This document shows positions 45,575 through 55,591 of a stretch of DNA of 64,000 bases, piece after piece. Below the pieces are notes generated by a model. The model searched no databases. It was given only the letters and a program-made list of their open reading frames with translations, and was not told where the DNA came from. The stretch comes from Oscillatoria salina IIICB1 (GTDB taxonomy: Bacteria; Cyanobacteriota; Cyanobacteriia; Cyanobacteriales; SIO1D9): NCBI RefSeq assembly GCF_020144665.1, contig NZ_JAAHBQ010000007.1, positions 37,504 to 101,503 of the forward strand, read 5' to 3'. How positions within the stretch are numbered: position 1 is the first letter of the stretch; each line of letters opens with the position of its first letter. The position numbers and the translations under genes were made by a program.

Positions 45575-47293
45575 TTAAATTCCGTGACTTTTACCGATTA
45601 CCCAATGGCGGCGGAAGAAACGGGCGAGGGAGGTTTCTTCTAATGGTAAATAAATTGGTCTTCCGTGGGGACAAGTGCGAGGGTTACGGGTATTTTTCCA
45701 TTCGTCGAGGAGGGTTTGCATTTCTGGTAAACTGAGGGGTGTACCGTTACGAATTGCGCTGCGACAAGCGGTGGCTACTTGGGCTGTTTGTAAGTCTCCA
45801 CCTAAGCTTAGTTCGAGGATTGCTTCGCTACAATCTTCGCGCATTTGTAACATGGCTGGGATGCTACGAATTGCCCACAAGCGATCGCCAAATGGTTCGA
45901 TTTCAATGTTGATTCTCTCTAGTTGTTCGACTTGGGCTGTGGTTAAGTCGTTGAGTACGATTGGGGTTTTTAAGGGTACAATTTGCCAACCGTCTTGCAG
46001 TTGTTCGTATAATACTCTTTCGTGGGCAATATGTTGCTCGATTAACCATGCGCCGCTAGAATGTTCGGCGATGATGTAGGTTTTGTTAACCTGACCGACT
46101 GCTCGCAATTCGATTAAACTAATATCGTTGGTTTTGTCGATCGCAGATGGTTTTGGCTTGGTTTGTAAGTCGCGGCTAACTTGATATTGTCCTTTGTTTT
46201 CTGATGCTTTGATTAAGTTGGTAACTCGTTGGTTGTGGAGAGTTTCGGGAAGGGTTTCTGCATTGATGCGTAAAGCGGAGGCGATCGCGTTACCAATTTC
46301 CGATCGCCAAAAGTCAAGGTTTTGTAGGTAAATTTCGGCTTTGGCTGGATGACGGTTCCAGTCAATATTACTCGGATCGGTGGTTAAATGCAAAAAGCAA
46401 ACTGGATAGCGATCGCGCGGTAAGGTTCTCGCAAATCCTGCTAATATTGTTTGTTCGAGGGGCTGCGATCGCACTAATCTCCCATTAACTGCTACTTTCA
46501 CCCAGTCGGGTTTGCGTCGATGACAGCGATCGGGTAATCCTATTACTAATTCAAGCTGCGATTCGATCTTGCTAGTCTCTTCAATTACTTCTTGTTGCCA
46601 CAGTTGTAAATCAGTTTCGCGCACTCGTCGCAAAATTTGCGGTACAATTTGCTGGGCAGTTGTACCGGGACTAAGATTAAACCACGGTCGTCCATTTTGC
46701 AGGACTTGCCAAATAATGCGAGGATGACAAAGGGCGATTTGGTGAATTGTTGCCTGTACTGCTTTTAACTGCTGTGTCATCGCTGGTAAACTCTTGCGAC
46801 GCAACAGCCAATCGCCAAAAATATCCCCAACTGTAACGATTGTACCTGGCGCGATCGCTGCCGTCTCTCTGCTAACAACTTCTCCTTCGCGATCGTAAAC
46901 TATTCGCCAACCTGCGCTATCTTCCCCTTGGGGACGGCTTAAAATCTCTAAATTTGCTAACTGGGCTAAACCGTGTAAAGCTTCCCCACGGAAACCTAAA
47001 CTGGTAATCTTCCACAAATCGTCGCTACTGCGGATTTTACTCGTACTGTGTGCCTTTGCACATAATTGTAAATTTGTCAAGTCCATGCCACAGCCATTAT
47101 CCGCAACTTGCACTCGCCACAAATCCGGTAACAGCGAAACCACAATCCGAGTTGCGCCAGCATCAAGGGAATTCTCCACTAATTCTCGCACCACTGCCGC
47201 CAGCGAGTCAATGACTTCGCCCGCCGCAATGCGATTGACAACATCAGCAGGAAGAGATTGAATATCAGTTGAAGATAAAGACAAGCAGCCCAC
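45575..47293 (-). CDS. mutL: DNA mismatch repair protein MutL
   Basis: 572 residues from a GTG start. The GHKL ATPase is intact: ELVENSLDAGATRI, VADNGCGMD, and SLGFRGEAL. The C-terminal dimerisation/endonuclease part carries EQHIAHERVLYE where the usual motif is DQHAxxERxxYE, so the first metal Asp is Glu. ACRSAIRNGTPL and CPHGRPIY are also present. Cyanobacterial MutL may show this Glu often; I recall it but cannot check. It corrects replication errors with MutS (not in window). Confidence 0.93.
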   Translation of the reverse strand: MGCLSLSSTDIQSLPADVVNRIAAGEVIDSLAAVVRELVENSLDAGATRIVVSLLPDLWRVQVADNGCGMDLTNLQLCAKAHSTSKIRSSDDLWKITSLGFRGEALHGLAQLANLEILSRPQGEDSAGWRIVYDREGEVVSRETAAIAPGTIVTVGDIFGDWLLRRKSLPAMTQQLKAVQATIHQIALCHPRIIWQVLQNGRPWFNLSPGTTAQQIVPQILRRVRETDLQLWQQEVIEETSKIESQLELVIGLPDRCHRRKPDWVKVAVNGRLVRSQPLEQTILAGFARTLPRDRYPVCFLHLTTDPSNIDWNRHPAKAEIYLQNLDFWRSEIGNAIASALRINAETLPETLHNQRVTNLIKASENKGQYQVSRDLQTKPKPSAIDKTNDISLIELRAVGQVNKTYIIAEHSSGAWLIEQHIAHERVLYEQLQDGWQIVPLKTPIVLNDLTTAQVEQLERINIEIEPFGDRLWAIRSIPAMLQMREDCSEAILELSLGGDLQTAQVATACRSAIRNGTPLSLPEMQTLLDEWKNTRNPRTCPHGRPIYLPLEETSLARFFRRHWVIGKSHGI

Positions 47294-47461
47294 AATTTTA
47301 ATTTCTACAATTACACTTATAAAATAATTTGGTCAACAAATCTCGTTGCGCTTACTAAAGTTTACCATTCAATCAACACAAATCGAGTTTAAGGATTAGA
47401 AATTAGGATTTTTTGCTAATCTCTAATCCCGGAATTAGAACTGAAAGAAAATAACCAAATT

Positions 47462-48190
47462 TTACCCTAAACGCAATCCTTCATTTTCACATACTAATAA
47501 TCTTCCTTGTCCTTCATAAATCCAAACATAACCTTCGCCACCGCCTTTACCAAAATGACCTAATTTGCGATAATCTTCAGTAATTCCTTCAGTAAAACCT
47601 TTAACTAAATCGTAATCAGCAATTAACGTTTGATCTTTATTCAAATTAATTACTTTAGCTGGAGAATTTGTTCCTAAAACAACTTTACATTCTTGATTTG
47701 GTAAGGCTTTGAGCGCTAACCGCCAGATCCCATCATTATCGCCGAGCATTTGCCGAAGTTTCAATCTTTTTGTCCCTAAAACTACACGATCGGAACAAAA
47801 TTGAAAAACGCGATCGTCAAACTCCCATTGTTCATTTTCTGAGAGTTCAATATCAGTATAATAAAGAAAAGAACCTTTTTGTCTGGGCTCAAGATTAATT
47901 GTACCAGTTCCGCGATAAATAGGAGCATTGTACTCGGTTTCGGTAGTCAAAGATACCCATAAATCTTTGAGACGACTATCAGTTTTATAAGTACCATAAT
48001 CGAGTTGACCGATACAGTAGTATAAAGCACCTTTTTGAATAATTACCCCCGAATTGTTTAGCTTAATTTCCAGTTGTTGCACGAAAGGAATATTTTTCGT
48101 GGGATGATAATACTTGTTGGTTTCTTTGTTGATATTATTTTGTAGATACCACAAATCTGTAGGTTCAATAATTTTAACTAAGTATTCCAT
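47462..48190 (-). CDS. Uncharacterised protein, possibly AIM24-like
   Basis: 242 residues, beta-rich, no signal peptide. The C-terminal segment GHFGKGGGEGYVWIYEGQG, the strand-rich make-up and the YYCIGQLDYGTY region are reminiscent of AIM24-type domains, but the evidence is weak. It is flanked by mutL (168 bp, same strand) and the GGDEF gene (162 bp, same strand), so co-transcription is uncertain. Confidence 0.6.
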   Translation of the reverse strand: MEYLVKIIEPTDLWYLQNNINKETNKYYHPTKNIPFVQQLEIKLNNSGVIIQKGALYYCIGQLDYGTYKTDSRLKDLWVSLTTETEYNAPIYRGTGTINLEPRQKGSFLYYTDIELSENEQWEFDDRVFQFCSDRVVLGTKRLKLRQMLGDNDGIWRLALKALPNQECKVVLGTNSPAKVINLNKDQTLIADYDLVKGFTEGITEDYRKLGHFGKGGGEGYVWIYEGQGRLLVCENEGLRLG

Positions 48191-48352
48191 TTTTGACTCT
48201 TAAGTTAGCTAGTTTTTTGACTTCGATCGCTTCTATTTTAGGGGAAATTTTGAAAATAGTTACATTTTGCTTTTCACTGGTTTTGAGTTTAGTAAAGATA
48301 GTTAAATTTAGATAAATAATTGAGGAAAATAAATAGATTTATGGTATCATAA

Positions 48353-50056
48353 TTATGAAATTGAATTACTTGCTAAAATAACGCGATCGCGTCCTTGGCG
48401 TTTAGCTTCATAAAGTGCGCGATCGGCAGCCTCATTAAGTTGAGTTGCATCTTGTTGTTGAGGATAAATAGCAATCCCACAGCTAAATGTTACCGAAAAT
48501 TCTGCACCATCAGCTTGTTGACGAACTTGGGAAAATTTAATCCGGATTTCATCGAGAACTCGCACTGCGACTTCACCGTCGGTATCGGGGAGAATGACAG
48601 CAAATTCTTCACCACCATAACGTCCAGTAATATCACTTGGACGCAAACGTTGTTTGAGCAAACGAGAGAGACTTTTCAAGACGCGATCGCCAGTCAAATG
48701 TCCGTAAGTATCATTAATTGATTTAAAGCGATCGATATCAAGCATGGCAAAAGCTAACTTAGCATTCAAGCGAGACGCACGTTTAACCTCCCCCACCAAA
48801 CGCTCTTTCAGGGTAGTATGATTAAGCAAACCCGTGAGACTATCGCAAGTCATAAAAGAGCGAACCAAACGCGATCGCTCAACTCTCGGCATTACCGAAG
48901 CAATTAAATGGTGTGGTTCAATCGGTTTAGTCAGAAAATCATCTCCTCCCAAACCAATCGCCGTTAATTGCTTATTAAAATCAGTTTCTCTCGACAAAAA
49001 CACAATGGGAATACCCACATAAGCAGGTTGTTGACGAATCACCGCCGCTAATTCTAAACCATTACAACCGGGCATATACATATCCATTAAAATTAAATCC
49101 GGTCGAAAATCATTCAAGTGGGTCATAATTGCCAAAGGATCGGTAACTATTTCTGTTTCCATCCCCACTTGTTGCAAAGTAATGCCATAATAAGCTGCCA
49201 AAGGCGCATCATCTTCAACAATTAAAACTCGATAAGCTTCTGTAGCTTCAACAGACGTAAGTTTATCGAGAGCATCAATCAATTCAGCAATTTTAATTGG
49301 CTTAGGAAAATAAGCTTTTCCTCCCGCTCTCACCGCTTGTAAACGAGCCATCAAATCACTGCGAGACGAAATAAATAAAACAGGCAAAGGATGAGAGCGT
49401 CCCTGCTGAATATCTTGGACAATTTTCGTCCCAGCCAACTCATTTTCTGGAAAAACAATATCCATAATTACGGCTGCGGGACTAGCCACAGACAAAGCTT
49501 TTTTTAGTTCAGATAAACGCTGAAATGTATTTACTTGATAGCCAAAACAACTAATTTGCAAAGCTAAATCTTGACAAAGAACCGGATCGTCTTCTACTAA
49601 AAAAAGCAAGCGATTATTTGAGTCAGGAGTTGCGCAAAATTCTGGAGTACAAATATTTTCCAGTGAATAGATTTGCGGGAAAGTATTTTGCTCGGGTAAA
49701 ACCGATTGCGCCGCCTCTTGCAACGCCGCGATCGCCACTTCAATTTGTGCTTTTTCCTCAGTTGTCGGTAAATCGTTGCTTTCCAGAATCGCCATAAATA
49801 ACAACTCCAGTCTTCGTGCAGCTTCACCAATTTTAGGAAAACCAAAACTAGCACTGGAACCAGCTAAACGATGGGTTAAATAGTGTAAACTTGAAATACG
49901 ATCGCGAGCTATTTGGCAATAATTTTCATCTTTATTACTTGCAATAAAACGATTCCAAGTAGCTTCGATCGGCTCGATTCGCTCTGGCAATTGCTGGCGA
50001 TAAACCGAGCGTAAAACATCAAGTCGGGATTGAAAATTATTGAGCGCTTCAGTCAT
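48353..50056 (-). CDS. Hpt-REC-REC-GGDEF diguanylate cyclase
   Basis: 567 residues. An Hpt domain (about 10-115) has the phosphoacceptor His in LTHRLAGSSASFGF. Two receiver domains follow: REC1 with FLVEDDP and VIMDIVFPE, and REC2 with LIVEDDA and LILMDMYMPG, each with its phosphate Asp. The GGDEF domain at about 400-560 has an intact GRYGGEEF (about 479). The inhibitory site RPSD lies five residues upstream, so product inhibition is expected. It should make c-di-GMP under phosphorelay control. Its start overlaps the end of the upstream response regulator by 8 bp, so the two are translationally linked. Confidence 0.9.
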   Translation of the reverse strand: MTEALNNFQSRLDVLRSVYRQQLPERIEPIEATWNRFIASNKDENYCQIARDRISSLHYLTHRLAGSSASFGFPKIGEAARRLELLFMAILESNDLPTTEEKAQIEVAIAALQEAAQSVLPEQNTFPQIYSLENICTPEFCATPDSNNRLLFLVEDDPVLCQDLALQISCFGYQVNTFQRLSELKKALSVASPAAVIMDIVFPENELAGTKIVQDIQQGRSHPLPVLFISSRSDLMARLQAVRAGGKAYFPKPIKIAELIDALDKLTSVEATEAYRVLIVEDDAPLAAYYGITLQQVGMETEIVTDPLAIMTHLNDFRPDLILMDMYMPGCNGLELAAVIRQQPAYVGIPIVFLSRETDFNKQLTAIGLGGDDFLTKPIEPHHLIASVMPRVERSRLVRSFMTCDSLTGLLNHTTLKERLVGEVKRASRLNAKLAFAMLDIDRFKSINDTYGHLTGDRVLKSLSRLLKQRLRPSDITGRYGGEEFAVILPDTDGEVAVRVLDEIRIKFSQVRQQADGAEFSVTFSCGIAIYPQQQDATQLNEAADRALYEAKRQGRDRVILASNSIS

Positions 50057-50456
50057 AATATTTTAACCAAATTTCCTTCACAGTGGCTGACAAATTCATG
50101 GGATCGAAAGGCTTGGCAATGACATCTAAAACACCAAGTTTTTTATAATAAGCTACTTCGTGAGTTTGGACTTTAGCTGTTAAAAAAATCACAGGCGTAT
50201 CTTGAATTGCGGTAATCGAGCGCAGTGCTTGTAGCGTCGCAATTCCATCCATTCCCGGCATCATTACATCCAGTAAAATTAAATCTGGAGTAAATTCCGG
50301 TGCTGTTGTTACTGCTTCCTTACCCGAAGAGCAAATTTCTACATTAAATCCCCCAACTGCTTTTAATCCCAAACTAGCCACCGTTTGGATATCAGGATCG
50401 TCTTCTACCAAGAGAATTTTATTTAGAGGTGGTGCTGTCATTATTTGTGCATTCAT
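50049..50456 (-). CDS. Single-domain response regulator (CheY-like)
   Basis: 135 residues: a receiver domain with the acidic pair in LLVEDDPD, phosphoacceptor Asp in LILLDVMMPGMDG, Thr in VIFLTAK and Lys in VIAKPFDP. All activity residues are present. There is no output domain, so it probably relays phosphate from the hybrid kinase upstream (78 bp) to the Hpt of the overlapping GGDEF protein. Confidence 0.93.
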   Translation of the reverse strand: MNAQIMTAPPLNKILLVEDDPDIQTVASLGLKAVGGFNVEICSSGKEAVTTAPEFTPDLILLDVMMPGMDGIATLQALRSITAIQDTPVIFLTAKVQTHEVAYYKKLGVLDVIAKPFDPMNLSATVKEIWLKYYD

Positions 50457-50534
50457 TGTTCGTAAATTAATACTTAGAAAAAACTACTATCGTTCCCATA
50501 TTTTTTTTCAGATCCGCTCGGCTTTTTTATTCGG

Positions 50535-53500
50535 TCATTTGATGTTAATTAAGGAATTAATTGTTTTAATTAGTTGCTGATTGGAAGTACGAGATTTGAC
50601 CAGTGCGGCAGCAACACCTTCCGCAGCTTCCATGCTTACTTCTTTCCCAGAGAAAACTAAAGCAGGAATTGGTTTGCGAGGATTAGAGTTAAGAGTACCT
50701 AAAAGTTCTAAACCGGAACCATCAGGTAAACTGACATCAAGAATCACTAAATCAAAAGTTGTTTCGGTTAACTTTTGTTTGGCTTCCTGGAGATTGGCGG
50801 CTGTCTCGAGATTGGCTATTTCTTGCAAGATAGCAGAAATTACCTGAGTTAAATCCGGATCGTCTTCAACATGAAGAATTTGGGGTTTGCGATCGGCTTG
50901 CATTAAAACTGCTTGTTTGATTGCGGCAATCAAACGGTCTTGGTCGATTGGTTTATCCAGCCAATCAATAACAGCAAAACTGCCGCCATTTAATTCTTTT
51001 TGTCCTTGTTGTGCGGTTGCCGAGACAACAATAATTGGTAAAGATTTGGTAGTTTCTTGCTGCCGAAGTTCGCGAATTAAAGAAATACCACTGCGATCGG
51101 GTAGTGCCAAGTCTACTGTCATGGCAACATAGTTATTTTTGGCTAATAAATCTTGAGCTTGAGAGGCACTATAGGCGAGATCGGCAAGTAAACCTTCTTG
51201 CTTAAACATTAAACTCAAGAGCATGGCAATATCGCGATCGTCTTCACAAATGAGGATTTTGCGGCTTTGGGGAGAATGAGTGCGAATTAGCTGTGCTGGA
51301 GTTGTTTCCCGCCATTCTGGTAACTCAAAGTAAAAAGTTGTTCCCACATTAGTTTCAGTTTCAAAATTAATTTTTCCTCCTAAGCGCTCGACAATTGCTT
51401 TACAAATACTCAAACCTAACCCAGTTCCGGGTTGACGACGACTGCTGGAAGAATCTGCTTGGACAAATTTTTGAAAAATCTGGGGACGAAATTCTTCAGG
51501 AATCCCTTTACCGTTGTCGATAACTGAAACACGGATATAAAAGTTATTTGTTGATAGTGAGGCTTTAGCGATAGTTGCAAGTTCAAGGGGCGCATTTTTG
51601 TCTTCAGTTAATTTTACGGGCGATCGCTCCTCTGAAGCTGGGTAACGTTCGACTTTAACGGTGACAGTACCATTTTCGGGAGAGAACTTGGCAGCATTAG
51701 AAAGTAAATTAGCGAGTACCTGAAGTAGGCGATCGCGGTCTACATTGACTTTAACTTCTGCTAACTCGGTTTCTAGCTCAAATTTAATGCCATATTGTTC
51801 TCCGTAAGCCTGATTATCTTCTAATGACTGTTCGACCAAAGGAATTAAATTCAATGGTTTTAGATAAAAATCCATTTTGCCAGATTCAATTTTTTCAATG
51901 TCCAAAATATCGTTAATTAATAAAATCAACCGTTCGCTGTTTTTATAAGCGATATCTAGCAGGGATTTTGCTTGAGCAGGTAATTCGCCGGCAACACCAC
52001 CAAGAATTAAACTTAAAGAACCTCGTACTGAAGTTAAAGGAGTTCTCAACTCGTGGCTGACAATGGAAACAAATTCATTTTTTAGTCGTTCGATTTTCTT
52101 GCGTTCGGTAATATCTCGTTCGATTGCTAAAACTTCATCCTCACCGTTAACGACAATGCGCGTTTCGTAGTTAGAATTTTTCTCATTAATTGTTAATTCA
52201 TATTCAAATACTTGAGTTTCGTTAGTTTCTAAAGCTTGGTGAATGTATTTTAAGTGTCGATCGGCTAAATCACTGGGCAAAATTTCCCTAATGTTTTTGC
52301 CAATTTGTTGATGAGGTGTAGCTATCAGATTTTTATCTTTATCTGCTTTTACATCCAGATAAGTTCCATCTTGATGAATGCGACAAATTAAATCAGGAAT
52401 AGCATTAAGGAGAGCGCGAGTTTTAGCTTCACTTTCACGCAATACTTCACTTTGACGTAAAGCTACTTCTGCTTGCTTGCGCTCGGTCATATCAAAAATT
52501 ACTCCATCTAGATAATTAACAGTACCATCTTCAGTAAAAATTGCTTGACCTTGTTCGTAAACCCAACGGATTGACTTGTCAGCGCAAATCAAGCGATATT
52601 CAAACTGAAAAGGTTGTTTATTAGCTATTGCTTTGCTTACTTGCTGTTCAACTTTAGCTCGATCTTCTGGGTGAATTATCTCAGCAAAACTGCGTACTTG
52701 GTTCTGAATAAAATCACTAGTGGGATAGCCGCTCAGATCGGCGATCGCGTCGCTGATATATTCCATCGTCCAATCGCGATCGCCAGCACAGCGATACACT
52801 ACTCCCGGAATATTCGCTACCAAGGTACGGAAGCGAGTTTCGCTTTTTTGCAGAGAATGAATCAACTGATTTTGGACAATCTCTGAACGTTTGCGATCGC
52901 TAATATCTCGAAAATACCAAATCCTCCCATATCGATCGCCAGAAGGCGATCGCACTGGTGAAGAATAACAGTCAAAAAAACGTCCGTCTTGTAAACGAAT
53001 TTCTTCGCACCAACATTGTAATGGATAAGTAGATAAACTTTTTACATTCGCCAGGAATTCTTGGGGGTTTTTCAGTTTCGATCTTAAGTAACCAAGCAAT
53101 TTTTTCTCTTCACCAGCAATGATTACTTCATTGGGAATTTTCCACATTTCTATAAAACGCTGATTGTAAGTGGCAATTTGGCGATTTTCGTTAATAACTA
53201 AGATTCCATCTAAGGCGGCTTCTTGTTGCGCTTTTAATAAAGTATTACTCCGTCTTACTGTTTCTTCAGCAGCTTTTCTTTCGCAAAGTTCTGTTTTTAA
53301 TTGCTCGAATAAATCTGCTTGCTGAATTGCTATTCCGAGTTGCACGCTGAGTTGTTCGAGTAATTTTACTTCTCCCTCTTGCCATTTTCTTGTTGCTCGA
53401 CAGTGGTGAGCAATTAGTAAACCCCACAAGTGATTCGAGCTGCTAGTTTGCTGACTTTTTTCTATTCTTTGGAAAATCGGAACAATTAAATTAGCTTTTA

Positions 53501-54944
53501 CTTGCAAACTTGCTAATAGTTGCACGTGACAAGGTGTTAAGTCAGCGTTGTGAATATCATCAATAATGCGACTTTTTCCTTGACGATAAGTCGGAGCATA
53601 TTTTTCTTGAAAGCAGCGATCTTCAAACTGTCGATCCTTCAGCGATCGCCAATTTTTACTTACTGATTCAACTACTACTTTACCACTTAAATCTGGATTG
53701 AAACGATAAATTACTACCCGATCGGTTTCCAGAGTATTTCTAACTTCTTCTACGGTTGTAGTCAGAACCGAGTCTAAATTTAAATGCTGGCGAATTCGCT
53801 CTTGCATTTTCGTCAATAACTGTTCTCTCTCCAGCATTTCCCGGAGATTATTTTCTGTTTCTATTCGGTCAGTTACATCATTTTGAATTCCAATAAAATT
53901 GATTAATTCATTTTGTTCGTTATATACTGGAGAAATGCGTAATTCGTTCCAAAAACTCGTACCATCTTGACGATAGTTTTTCAGAATTACACAACAATCT
54001 TTACTTTTTTTTATCGCTGCTCGAACTTTTTCTATTTGTTGAAGATCGGTATCGCTGCCTTGAAGAAATTTACAGTTTTTGCTAATAACTTCACTGGAAA
54101 TATATCCCGTTAATTGCTCGAAATAGGGATTAACATAGATTAAGGGATTATTTTCTTGGGTGGCATCGCTAATAACAATTCCATTTGTAGAAGCAGCGAT
54201 GGCTCGTTCTAATAATTTTAGGTACTCTTGGGATTGTTTTTGTTCTGTAATGTTACGGGTTATTTTGGCAAAACCGCTTAACTTTCCTTGCTCATTTTGT
54301 AAAGGAGCGATCGCGATCTGCGCCCAAAATTTTGAGCCGTCTTTTCGCAGTCGCCAACTTTCGGTTTCTAGTCTTCCCTCGGAAACTGCTTTTGCTAAAT
54401 TTGCTTCAGGTTCGCCTTTGGAGATCGCTTCTGGTTCGTAAAAACAAGCGAAATTTTGTCCCAAAATCTCCGATCTTAGATAACCATAAATTTCTTTTGC
54501 TCCTGCATTCCAAGAACTGATAAATCCTCGCTCGTCGAGCATAATTATGGCATAATCTTTGACATTGGTGACTAACAAACGTAATTGTTCTTTTTCGGGT
54601 TGAGTACAGACTTCTCGAAATAAAATTAAGCCACCAATTTCGTCGGTTTTTGTTCGCCAAGGACTAACTTTCCACTTAATTAGTTTGCCAATCTCGTCAC
54701 TCAACTCTGACCAAGTTTCGTGACTTCCTGTGATACTTTTTTGAAGTTTGGCTCTGGTGCGATCGCTAACTTCTCTACCTAACTCATAAAATGATTTTCC
54801 CTTGAGATCTTCTGCTATACCTAAATCTTCACTCCATTGACGAGAAGCTATTAAATAATTCATCTGGCGATCGCACATCGCTACTGCTACCGGAGTTTGT
54901 TCGACAAATAATTCGAGTAATTCTTGACTTTTTGACTCTTTCAT
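50535..54944 (-). CDS. Hybrid histidine kinase with LOV and DXCF cyanobacteriochrome-type GAF
   Basis: 1469 residues. Order: two PAS (about 10-240), a LOV domain (about 243-365), GAF (about 375-575), three PAS (about 580-955), HisKA with His964 in VSHELRTPL, HATPase (GKGIPEEF, GTGLGLSICKAIVE), and two receiver domains. The LOV domain has NCKFLQG with Cys291 and NYRQDGTSFWN, the flavin-adduct Cys and flavin-contacting residues. The GAF has PCHVQLL (Cys472-His473) and DRCF (Cys444), 28 residues apart as in DXCF cyanobacteriochromes. ANLIVPI and LWGLLIAHHC support a bilin-binding pocket. So one kinase may sense blue light by flavin and light by bilin. REC1 retains VDLALPD, REC2 ILDVSLPDGSG. Confidence 0.88.
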   Translation of the reverse strand: MKESKSQELLELFVEQTPVAVAMCDRQMNYLIASRQWSEDLGIAEDLKGKSFYELGREVSDRTRAKLQKSITGSHETWSELSDEIGKLIKWKVSPWRTKTDEIGGLILFREVCTQPEKEQLRLLVTNVKDYAIIMLDERGFISSWNAGAKEIYGYLRSEILGQNFACFYEPEAISKGEPEANLAKAVSEGRLETESWRLRKDGSKFWAQIAIAPLQNEQGKLSGFAKITRNITEQKQSQEYLKLLERAIAASTNGIVISDATQENNPLIYVNPYFEQLTGYISSEVISKNCKFLQGSDTDLQQIEKVRAAIKKSKDCCVILKNYRQDGTSFWNELRISPVYNEQNELINFIGIQNDVTDRIETENNLREMLEREQLLTKMQERIRQHLNLDSVLTTTVEEVRNTLETDRVVIYRFNPDLSGKVVVESVSKNWRSLKDRQFEDRCFQEKYAPTYRQGKSRIIDDIHNADLTPCHVQLLASLQVKANLIVPIFQRIEKSQQTSSSNHLWGLLIAHHCRATRKWQEGEVKLLEQLSVQLGIAIQQADLFEQLKTELCERKAAEETVRRSNTLLKAQQEAALDGILVINENRQIATYNQRFIEMWKIPNEVIIAGEEKKLLGYLRSKLKNPQEFLANVKSLSTYPLQCWCEEIRLQDGRFFDCYSSPVRSPSGDRYGRIWYFRDISDRKRSEIVQNQLIHSLQKSETRFRTLVANIPGVVYRCAGDRDWTMEYISDAIADLSGYPTSDFIQNQVRSFAEIIHPEDRAKVEQQVSKAIANKQPFQFEYRLICADKSIRWVYEQGQAIFTEDGTVNYLDGVIFDMTERKQAEVALRQSEVLRESEAKTRALLNAIPDLICRIHQDGTYLDVKADKDKNLIATPHQQIGKNIREILPSDLADRHLKYIHQALETNETQVFEYELTINEKNSNYETRIVVNGEDEVLAIERDITERKKIERLKNEFVSIVSHELRTPLTSVRGSLSLILGGVAGELPAQAKSLLDIAYKNSERLILLINDILDIEKIESGKMDFYLKPLNLIPLVEQSLEDNQAYGEQYGIKFELETELAEVKVNVDRDRLLQVLANLLSNAAKFSPENGTVTVKVERYPASEERSPVKLTEDKNAPLELATIAKASLSTNNFYIRVSVIDNGKGIPEEFRPQIFQKFVQADSSSSRRQPGTGLGLSICKAIVERLGGKINFETETNVGTTFYFELPEWRETTPAQLIRTHSPQSRKILICEDDRDIAMLLSLMFKQEGLLADLAYSASQAQDLLAKNNYVAMTVDLALPDRSGISLIRELRQQETTKSLPIIVVSATAQQGQKELNGGSFAVIDWLDKPIDQDRLIAAIKQAVLMQADRKPQILHVEDDPDLTQVISAILQEIANLETAANLQEAKQKLTETTFDLVILDVSLPDGSGLELLGTLNSNPRKPIPALVFSGKEVSMEAAEGVAAALVKSRTSNQQLIKTINSLINIK

Positions 54945-55363
54945 GATAATAATATTCGGTTGATAAAAATTGACTGAAAATAAAAGTAAGATCCTTTGTC
55001 GGCAAGATATTCTTTAGTAATCGAGCCGGGAGTAGTAGGTGTTTTCAGGTAAAAACGGACAGAGAAAGAGACTTGAGTTCTTACACCTAATATAAACTTT
55101 TCTCTGGGAAGACGTTAGAGCGCTTTATCCCTCTGGAGAGGGATGAGGCAAATTTTCAAGTTTTTTTGTCGCTAAAACCGAGGATACTTGCAGATTCGCT
55201 GACAAATGTGAGGCAAGATCCACTTTCAGTTTCCTCCTCCAGAAAGAGGCAGTACAACCCCTGTATTAATCAATATTAGTTAGTTTGGCAATTAAACTTA
55301 GGAAACTGTTTCAAGTAAATTTGAGTACGATCCTGGCGCACTTTTTTCGCATAACTCTCATAG
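54945..55363. other. intergenic region upstream of the hybrid kinase
   Basis: About 420 bp with no gene. A perfect 8-bp hairpin, ATCCCTCT-GG-AGAGGGAT, lies at about 55127-55144. The leftward promoter of the kinase operon should be within it; not located. Confidence 0.35.
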
Positions 55364-55591
55364 GTTCGAGCGTTCTTAGTCTGGTTTGAAGCCGCCGCCG
55401 CTTTTGTCACACCTGACGATCTTGACAAATATGTTCGCATCAGTGCCAACCCAGAAGCACATATTGAATGGTTAGCTAAAGATTTAGAACTAGGATTTGA
55501 GAAGATCATTTTGCATAATGTCAACCGCGAGCAAGAAAAGTTTATTGAGGTATTTGGGGATCGAGTTTTGCCAAAACTTAGTGGTGATTAG
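55364..55591 (+). pseudogene. C-terminal remnant of an LLM-class flavin oxidoreductase
   Basis: An open frame from after a stop at 55361 to TAG 55589-55591 encodes FVTPDDLDKYVRISANPEAH followed by IEWLAKDLELGFEKIILHNV. This is the C-terminal end of the F420-/FMN-dependent LLM oxidoreductases of the TIGR03557-like type (family assigned from memory). Only about 65 of some 320 residues remain and there is no start codon. The upstream 400 bp carry no further match. Confidence 0.65.

Noticed and set aside
55276..55524. Minus-strand frame near the LLM remnant
   Set aside because: It is antisense to a clear protein remnant on the plus strand.
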